Assembly (NCBI GenBank): GCA_029266015.1
Contig: JAJUFK010000085.1
Coordinates: 1-8,979 of the forward strand
Reading direction: 5' to 3'
Length of the DNA: 8,979 nt
Source of the DNA: Bacteroidota bacterium
GTDB taxonomy: Bacteria > Bacteroidota > Bacteroidia > Bacteroidales > UBA1715
Shown here piece by piece: positions 1-5,087 of the stretch (its first letter is position 1; every line of letters begins with the position of its first letter). The notes under the pieces are model-generated. The model ran no database searches, was not told the origin of the DNA, and was given only the letters and a program-made list of their open reading frames with translations. A program made the translations under genes and the position numbers.

Positions 1-870
1 AAGTATATCACTATAGGCGTCTATTCTACGGTCTCTAAAAAATGGCCATATTCTACGAACTTGCTCTGTTCTGCCTAAATCTATATCAACCACTATATTT
101 TCTTGTTTTTCGCTTGATGCTTGCACAAGTATTTCTCCTTGTGGTCCGGCAACAAAACTACTACCCCAAAATTGTATTCCATGTGTTACCTCACTCATAT
201 CGGGTTCCAAACCTACCCTATTTACAGAAATAACAGGAATACCATTAGCAATAGCATGTGCACGTTGTGAAATAATCCATGCTTGTTGTTGACGTTGTTT
301 TTCTTCGTACGTATCGGTGCTTTCCCAACCTATAGCTGTTGGATAAATAAGCATATCTGCACCTTGTAATGCCATAATACGTGCAGCTTCAGGATACCAT
401 TGATCCCAACACACCAAAACTCCCAAACTACCAACACTTGTTTGAATAGGCTTAAAACCTATATCACCCGGAGTAAAATAAAATTTTTCATAATATGCCG
501 GATCATCGGGTATATGCATTTTGCGATACATTCCGGCTATTGTTCCGTCAGTATCAAATACAACGGCAGTATTATGATAAATTCCTGCTGCTCGTTTTTC
601 AAACAATGACGTTACCAATACTATTCCATATTGTTTAGCTATTGAACTATACAATTCTGTTGACGGACCAGGGATTGTTTCTGCTAAATCAAACTGTATT
701 ACATCTTCTGTTTGACAAAAATATACCGTATTGTGTAATTCTTGCAATACTATTAATTGTGCACCTTGCTTTGCACATTCACCTATATTGTATACCAATA
801 ATTGTTTATTTTGTTCTACAACATCTGTAACAGATTGCTGAACAAGTCCAACACGCAAAATATGATTCAT
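1..870 (-). CDS. aguB: N-carbamoylputrescine amidase (nitrilase superfamily), 3' end cut by window edge
   Basis: This cytoplasmic hydrolase is expected to split N-carbamoylputrescine into putrescine, CO2 and ammonia, the last step of the agmatine route to putrescine. Reading from the ATG at 870-868 gives 290 open codons to the window edge with no stop. The family is usually about 285-300 residues, so only a few are missing. The nitrilase triad is visible: Glu44 in LQELHN, Lys117 in YRKMHIPDD, and the nucleophile Cys154 in VLVCWDQWYPEAAR. CWDQWYPEAAR, the PDDPAYYEKFYFTPGD stretch (residues 121-136) and the C-terminal WPFFRDRRIDAY are typical of the AguB subgroup rather than of general nitrilases, so specificity is assigned with good confidence. 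The gene starts 57 bp after the upstream surface-protein gene. In many Bacteroidota the agmatine deiminase gene aguA is a neighbour; if so here, it would lie beyond position 1. Confidence 0.93.
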   Translation of the reverse strand, partial: MNHILRVGLVQQSVTDVVEQNKQLLVYNIGECAKQGAQLIVLQELHNTVYFCQTEDVIQFDLAETIPGPSTELYSSIAKQYGIVLVTSLFEKRAAGIYHNTAVVFDTDGTIAGMYRKMHIPDDPAYYEKFYFTPGDIGFKPIQTSVGSLGVLVCWDQWYPEAARIMALQGADMLIYPTAIGWESTDTYEEKQRQQQAWIISQRAHAIANGIPVISVNRVGLEPDMSEVTHGIQFWGSSFVAGPQGEILVQASSEKQENIVVDIDLGRTEQVRRIWPFFRDRRIDAYSDIL

Positions 871-915
871 AAGTATTTTTTTTCAAAAATACATATTTTT
901 TTAAAATCAATTGTA

Positions 916-923
916 CAAAGCTA
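916..923 (-). promoter_or_regulatory. Candidate -7 box for aguB
   Basis: On the minus strand this reads TAGCTTTG, a full match to the Bacteroidota -7 consensus TAnnTTTG. Transcription would start near 909 and give a leader of about 39 nt before the aguB ATG. No TTG lies at the expected distance upstream (that region is inside the end of the preceding gene), so this is a half-supported promoter. A second TAnnTTTG match at 884-891 is too close to the start codon to be likely. Co-transcription from the upstream gene remains possible. Confidence 0.35.
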
Positions 924-927
924 GTAT

Positions 928-2781
928 CTATAATGTAATAGGAATTTGTACCGATTGATTAGATGTAGTAATAGAAACAAAATATACACCTTTTGCTACA
1001 CCTTTGCATGAAATTTCAAATTTAGAACAGTTTACTGTTCTGCTTTGCACAACAGTTCCTGTAGGTGAAATTAATTCTACACAAGCATTTTGTAATACTT
1101 CAGCACATTGTACTTGTATTGTACCATTCTGAATACTACAAGTAGCCTCTATCTTTGGCGAAGATATCATTGTATTAGCTTCGGCTATATTACTCATTGC
1201 AAGTACAAACGGTCCACTTTGAATTTTTAAAACTTCGGGAGAAACAGCGTGTTTCATAACTGTACCTATTCTATACAAATAATTACCCGGATTATCAACT
1301 GTATACGATGTTTGATCGGTTGCAAATTCATCTACAGCCACCATATTTGTGTGTGTTGTTCCTTTCAACAATTGATATCCAAGAACTTCTGCGCCTTCGT
1401 ATAATGTCCAATTGAGTTGCAACTCGTTGCTTACATATTTTCTTTGCAAATGTATAGATTTATGAGCATCAGATTTAGGCGATTCATTGCCGCATACATC
1501 GGTAGCAGTTATAGCATATTTGTATGCTCTGGTATTAAACAACGCAGTGTTATCTATATATACACTTAATTGATTGTATGGTTGTTCAGCAAGTTTTGTA
1601 TATTGATTGGTCAATCCCTCGCGGTAAATAGTATATTTTTCTATAGTTTGTGAAATTGGTCGTTCCCACGCAAGCATAATATATCTTCCTAAAGTGTCAA
1701 CAGTTACTATACCTATTCCGGGAGGTAGTAAGTGTATAGAATGATTAAATTCTACAGGTATTTTTTTGGTTAATATTCCGTAATCATTAGTAACACTTAC
1801 AATAACAGTATCTTTAAAATCGGCACAAACTTCATCTGCTTCAATCGCTATGGTTGATTCTACTATATTTACATGAGCTTTGCTGCCATTAAGCAATACT
1901 GCAGAAACATTGGTAGGAGTATCGCCGGTATAATAATCTAATATATCAAACTCGCATTGTTTCTTATTTATATTTAAATCTATATTTGGTATATTACTAA
2001 TCATTGAAAACTTAGGTTCTTCTATTCCTAAGCGAATATTTTTAATAAAAATTTGCTTTTGTGTAATATTATCATACTTAGTTCCATAATCAATTATAAA
2101 GTATATTCCTGCAATTTTATCTACAAGCAGTGATTCTTTTGGAGCTCTAATTCCAAAAAAATTAGTATAATTGAAAATTTCAGTATATGAGTCACTTAAT
2201 TCAGTACAATAGGCATCTGCGGTTTGATCTACTGTCCATGCCAATCGTACCGTTTGCCATTTTGCTGCATTTGTTGTATCAACACCTCCAGGCGTTGCTG
2301 AAATAGAAATGGTAGGTGCTAAGTCAGTATTTGCAACTCTTCCTACTATATCAAATATGCTTGCCCATAGCTTTATATTATTGTCTGCTTGTATATCAAA
2401 TGTAAGGTATCTATTACTTGAATTTGTAAAATCTATAACATTTCCATGTAACGTTTTATGTTCTTGTAAATAACCATTTACATCATACACAAAATAAAAT
2501 CCGGCATTTCCTTCCCATGTTGTAAATTTTATTTTAAAACTATTCCAATTGTCATTCTGATATATTTCTTTAATATACGTTATATCACTAATTCCATTTT
2601 TTTCTGTTATTTTATATACATCTTCATCATAGTCATCAAAATGATAAGGGATATGTTTGGATGACGAAAGATTTCCACTTCCCATTTCTGTTAAAGTATG
2701 ATCATCAATAGTATACATTAATTGACCATAACTCAATGAATACGCGAATACATAAATTAATGCAGAATACAATACTCTCAT
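928..2781 (-). CDS. T9SS-type secreted/surface protein with Ig-like and fibronectin III-like domains (617 aa)
   Basis: This is a predicted exported protein of unknown binding target. Residues 1-19 form a signal peptide (short N-region with Arg2, then a hydrophobic run ending SYG before Gln20). Residues about 45-253 are a beta-rich module I cannot name; its alternating strands and the closing segment IFIKNIRLG suggest a jelly-roll, carbohydrate-binding-like fold, but this is inference. Residues about 255-346 look Ig-like. Residues about 352-445 look like a fibronectin III domain (AWERPISQTIEKYTIYREG, then YKYAITATDVCGNESP), and about 450-528 is a second, more divergent one. The last 75 or so residues resemble the T9SS type A sorting domain, ending in KGVYFVSITTSNQSVQIPITL after residue 596. 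The usual PNP signature at the start of that domain is missing, and five of the nine cysteines fall in it. No catalytic motif is visible, so an adhesin or binding role fits better than an enzyme. Confidence 0.8.
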   Translation of the reverse strand: MRVLYSALIYVFAYSLSYGQLMYTIDDHTLTEMGSGNLSSSKHIPYHFDDYDEDVYKITEKNGISDITYIKEIYQNDNWNSFKIKFTTWEGNAGFYFVYDVNGYLQEHKTLHGNVIDFTNSSNRYLTFDIQADNNIKLWASIFDIVGRVANTDLAPTISISATPGGVDTTNAAKWQTVRLAWTVDQTADAYCTELSDSYTEIFNYTNFFGIRAPKESLLVDKIAGIYFIIDYGTKYDNITQKQIFIKNIRLGIEEPKFSMISNIPNIDLNINKKQCEFDILDYYTGDTPTNVSAVLLNGSKAHVNIVESTIAIEADEVCADFKDTVIVSVTNDYGILTKKIPVEFNHSIHLLPPGIGIVTVDTLGRYIMLAWERPISQTIEKYTIYREGLTNQYTKLAEQPYNQLSVYIDNTALFNTRAYKYAITATDVCGNESPKSDAHKSIHLQRKYVSNELQLNWTLYEGAEVLGYQLLKGTTHTNMVAVDEFATDQTSYTVDNPGNYLYRIGTVMKHAVSPEVLKIQSGPFVLAMSNIAEANTMISSPKIEATCSIQNGTIQVQCAEVLQNACVELISPTGTVVQSRTVNCSKFEISCKGVAKGVYFVSITTSNQSVQIPITL

Positions 2782-2812
2782 TATAATTACTTTTTATGTT
2801 CAAAGATGAGAT

Positions 2813-2909
2813 ATACCCCACAACACCTATTATATATAAAAAATCAATATAACAAGACTATATCCTACTTCGAGTTACACTTTATTTACATTGTGGGATT
2901 CATGGGTAT
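2813..2909 (-). repeat. Inverted repeat in the leader of the 617-aa surface-protein gene
   Basis: CCCACAA at 2817-2823 is the exact reverse complement of TTGTGGG at 2891-2897. The adjoining ATAC (2813-2816) also pairs with GTAT (2906-2909), leaving eight unpaired bases on one side. If transcription starts near 2918, both arms lie in the 5' leader and could form an 11-bp interrupted stem closing a loop of about 67 nt. The G/C-rich arms stand out against very AT-rich surroundings. Folding and function are inference. Confidence 0.3.
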
Positions 2910-2924
2910 TAAATTTAATTTCCG

Positions 2925-2955
2925 CAAAAGTATATATTTACGTATTTATATCCAA
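2925..2955 (-). promoter_or_regulatory. Bacteroidota-type promoter for the 617-aa surface-protein gene
   Basis: On the minus strand, TTG (2955-2953) is followed after exactly 20 bases by TACTTTTG (2932-2925), a full match to the primary sigma factor consensus TTG-N17-23-TAnnTTTG known from Bacteroides and Flavobacterium. The start of transcription would be near 2918, giving a leader of about 137 nt before the ATG at 2781, unusually long compared with the other genes here. A weaker -7 match, CATCTTTG at 2808-2801, lies nearer the gene but has no well-spaced TTG. Confidence 0.65.
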
Positions 2956-2978
2956 ATTAAATATGTTATATTTTTAAC

Positions 2979-3015
2979 AAAAAAGTAACATTTCAAAATT
3001 TGTATTAATACAAAT
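2979..3015 (-). terminator. Possible terminator: palindrome over the stop codon plus T-run
   Basis: Bases 2998-3015 are a perfect 18-base palindrome, ATTTGTATTAATACAAAT, that contains the last codons and the TAA stop of the 625-aa gene. On the minus-strand transcript it could form a 7-bp stem with a four-base loop; a run of six T (2984-2979) follows 13 bases later. A second small hairpin (TGTTA at 2964-2968 with TAACA at 2975-2979) lies just past it. The stem is AT-rich and the T-run is not adjacent, so termination is only weakly supported. Confidence 0.3.
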
Positions 3016-4882
3016 ACACTCTATGTATAAAATATTTATTTTGAATTATATACACTCCCGGTTGTATATTGTGAATGATAAGTTCAACATGATTATTGCA
3101 AATTGTATGCTGTGTAAACTTATGTTGTATATTTTGTCCATGGATAGTGCGAATAGTTATAGGGGTCTCAGCAATATTTGGTGCTTCTATAGTAATGGTA
3201 TGTCTAGTAGAATTGTACGAACAAGAAACAAGACCTGTTACAAATATATTATTGTATATACTAATAATTTTTGAATAAGAATAAGTGCCAATCAAATCAA
3301 CTTGTTTGAGTCGATAATAGGAAATATCGGGCAATGGATTTACATCTATAGACGTATACCGAATAGGTGTTTTTGAAATAAGTGCTCCGTGCAAAATTTC
3401 AATTGTTTCCCAGTGTTCTCCATCGCGTGAACGTTCAATTTCAAAATATTCGTTATTAGTTTCGCTTTGGGTTATCCATTCCAATTGTACAAAAGCTCCC
3501 ATATATGTAGCTTCCCATTTACTTAATTCTATAGGAAGCGAAGTCCCGTCCATAGTGAACATAAACGATTTAAGGTCATTGTTTTCAAACCCATTCCACC
3601 ATGTATTTATAGTTCGTAAATTACCAAACCCTCCGGCCGTATCGGGAAAATTATGCCCATTATTATCTCCTGATACACCTTCGAATTCAACAGTACCAAG
3701 CAACGATGGTAGCCGAGAATCGTCCCAATATAAACTTGCACGCGATGTTTCGGGTAAAATGCGGTTTACAATATATCCATTGGTATGATATTCAGGGTCA
3801 TATAATGGCAAATGTGTAACACCCGTAGAAAAACGTGAACTTACATCAACCGTAACACTTTCTATAACCCAATCTCCTAAGCCATCTTTTGCATTCCACA
3901 CTATAGTATCACCACCTGCTTTTATGGTTTTTACCAAAACACGGTCTCTTCCATTGGGTTGATACCCCGGAGTACCATCTAAATCTAAAAATATTTCTAT
4001 GGTACCTGCTTTATTCATATTAAGATAAAACAATACATCATGATATGCCAAAGGTGTACCCAACACTTTCAAATCTTCAATCATAGTAGGTGGTTCTGCT
4101 ATTTTATATACACTTGTATCGGGCATATTCAAAAACAATTTAAATTGAGGATATGTAGAATTACCTTGCACCGACTGTCTGTCAAAAAACAAATTACCGG
4201 TATTAGAAGTTCCGGTGCTATTACTTGAAATTACAAATCCATATGGCTGAATACCGTTTAAATTAACTGCCGATATGTATTTATCGCTTGTATATATATA
4301 AAAAGTAGTATATACTCTATTATAATTACCTCGAGCACTCAAATCCCAAGCGTGCGACCAGAGTCTACCAAGAATAGGTGTATTTGAAGCATTTACCACA
4401 GTTATATCAAATAAATCAAAATGATACGTTCCGGTTAAAGTTGTAGTAAATTCAATAACATAATCACCGGTATTAAGAGGCGAATATGATAAAGGATTGT
4501 ATCCTCCAACAGGTACCCCACCTATTTTAGGTCCGGCACAAGCTTCGTCATATGATTCAATATATCCAGGACCGGAAGCTACCGGAACATTTGTTCTTGG
4601 AATTACAATATTACCCTGCGGATCAACAAGCCTATATGTACCCGTTCCACTAGTTTTATTGTTTGGTTGAAATCCAAAATAAATAGTTTCTGTTGTAGAT
4701 TTTATATGAATATACAATTTATGTAACGAATCACATCCTTCTTTTGCAAATGGACGTCCTTGATCATTTATTTCAATATTACCAAAATCGCTGACAGTAG
4801 GTCGTAATTCTTTTGTACCTTCAGAAAAAACCTGAAATACAATACAATATAAAACACAACTGATATATATTTTTTTTAACAT
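3005..4882 (-). CDS. T9SS-type secreted/surface protein with FlgD-like and fibronectin III-like regions (625 aa)
   Basis: This is a predicted exported cell-surface protein of unknown function. Residues 1-20 or so form a signal peptide (Lys3-Lys4, hydrophobic core, likely cut near Ser20). Residues about 25-260 are an unassigned beta-rich module with Cys50 and Cys115 as a possible disulfide pair. Residues about 270-350 include DLDGTPGYQPNGRDRVL, an acidic loop that might bind calcium, then GGDTIVWNAKDGLGDWV, which resembles the Ig-like domain of FlgD-type proteins. Residues about 350-445 (THLPLYDPEYHTNGYIVNRI, later INTWWNGFE) feel familiar from large Bacteroidota surface proteins, but I cannot name the family. 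Residues 448-541 match the fibronectin III-like segment that often precedes T9SS sorting domains: LPIELSKWEA, LEWITQSETNNEYFEIERS, YYRLKQVDLIGTYSYS. The end, about 548-625, is a divergent type A sorting domain (IQPGVYIIQNKYFIHRVYLY) without the PNP signature. It heads the minus-strand block and has its own promoter. Confidence 0.82.
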   Translation of the reverse strand: MLKKIYISCVLYCIVFQVFSEGTKELRPTVSDFGNIEINDQGRPFAKEGCDSLHKLYIHIKSTTETIYFGFQPNNKTSGTGTYRLVDPQGNIVIPRTNVPVASGPGYIESYDEACAGPKIGGVPVGGYNPLSYSPLNTGDYVIEFTTTLTGTYHFDLFDITVVNASNTPILGRLWSHAWDLSARGNYNRVYTTFYIYTSDKYISAVNLNGIQPYGFVISSNSTGTSNTGNLFFDRQSVQGNSTYPQFKLFLNMPDTSVYKIAEPPTMIEDLKVLGTPLAYHDVLFYLNMNKAGTIEIFLDLDGTPGYQPNGRDRVLVKTIKAGGDTIVWNAKDGLGDWVIESVTVDVSSRFSTGVTHLPLYDPEYHTNGYIVNRILPETSRASLYWDDSRLPSLLGTVEFEGVSGDNNGHNFPDTAGGFGNLRTINTWWNGFENNDLKSFMFTMDGTSLPIELSKWEATYMGAFVQLEWITQSETNNEYFEIERSRDGEHWETIEILHGALISKTPIRYTSIDVNPLPDISYYRLKQVDLIGTYSYSKIISIYNNIFVTGLVSCSYNSTRHTITIEAPNIAETPITIRTIHGQNIQHKFTQHTICNNHVELIIHNIQPGVYIIQNKYFIHRVYLY

Positions 4883-4903
4883 TGAATTCTCTATAATAAT
4901 ATG

Positions 4904-4934
4904 TAAAAGTACATTGTTTTAGAGAAAAAATCAA
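4904..4934 (-). promoter_or_regulatory. Bacteroidota-type promoter for the 625-aa surface-protein gene
   Basis: On the minus strand, TTG (4934-4932) is followed after 20 bases by TACTTTTA (4911-4904), which matches TAnnTTTG at all but the last base. Transcription would start near 4897, about 15 bases before the ATG at 4882. The leader is therefore very short. It lies back to back with the valS promoter in the same 205-bp gap. Confidence 0.5.
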
Positions 4935-5038
4935 TCAATATTAGATTATTATAGTAAGTAACCAATACTACGTTTTTTATTGAATTTTAGCTTTTAGAGT
5001 TTTTAATCATTTTTTTAGTGTAATACACACAAGTTTAC

Positions 5039-5046
5039 TATTTTCG
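5039..5046 (+). promoter_or_regulatory. Candidate -7 box for valS
   Basis: TATTTTCG differs from TAnnTTTG at one position. Transcription would start near 5053, about 35 bases before the valS ATG. No clear TTG is present about 20 bases upstream. No T-box leader, attenuator peptide or strong hairpin is visible before valS, so amino-acid-responsive control is not supported here. Confidence 0.35.
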
Positions 5047-5087
5047 CAAAAAAAATATTTAGTATAAAACAATTGCATTTTACACGT

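Noticed and set aside
42..830. Three plus-strand open frames of 62-69 codons in the first 900 bases.
   Set aside because: They are antisense to aguB, whose catalytic triad and family motifs are intact on the minus strand.
911..918. The palindrome TTGTACAA between the 617-aa gene and aguB as a terminator or operator.
   Set aside because: Eight bases is too short to carry meaning in such AT-rich DNA, there is no adjacent T-run, and it overlaps a better -7 box candidate.
2806..2988. A 60-codon plus-strand open frame in the gap between the two surface-protein genes.
   Set aside because: Its composition (Ile, Tyr, Lys, Phe-rich) is what AT-rich noncoding DNA gives, it has no recognisable motif or convincing start signal, and it runs antisense through the consensus promoter and leader of the 617-aa gene.
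3023..4228. Several plus-strand open frames of 60-83 codons opposite the 625-aa gene.
   Set aside because: All are antisense shadows of a long coding frame with a signal peptide and recognisable C-terminal domains.
4283..4315. An AT-dinucleotide-rich stretch resembling a simple repeat.
   Set aside because: It is inside the 625-aa coding frame and simply encodes a Tyr/Thr-rich strand segment; no regular repeat unit or slippage tract is present.
4952..4978. A 5-bp inverted repeat (TAGTA/TACTA) followed by a T-run, terminator-like on the plus strand.
   Set aside because: There is no plus-strand gene upstream to terminate, the stem is only five A/T-rich pairs, and such patterns are expected by chance in this composition.
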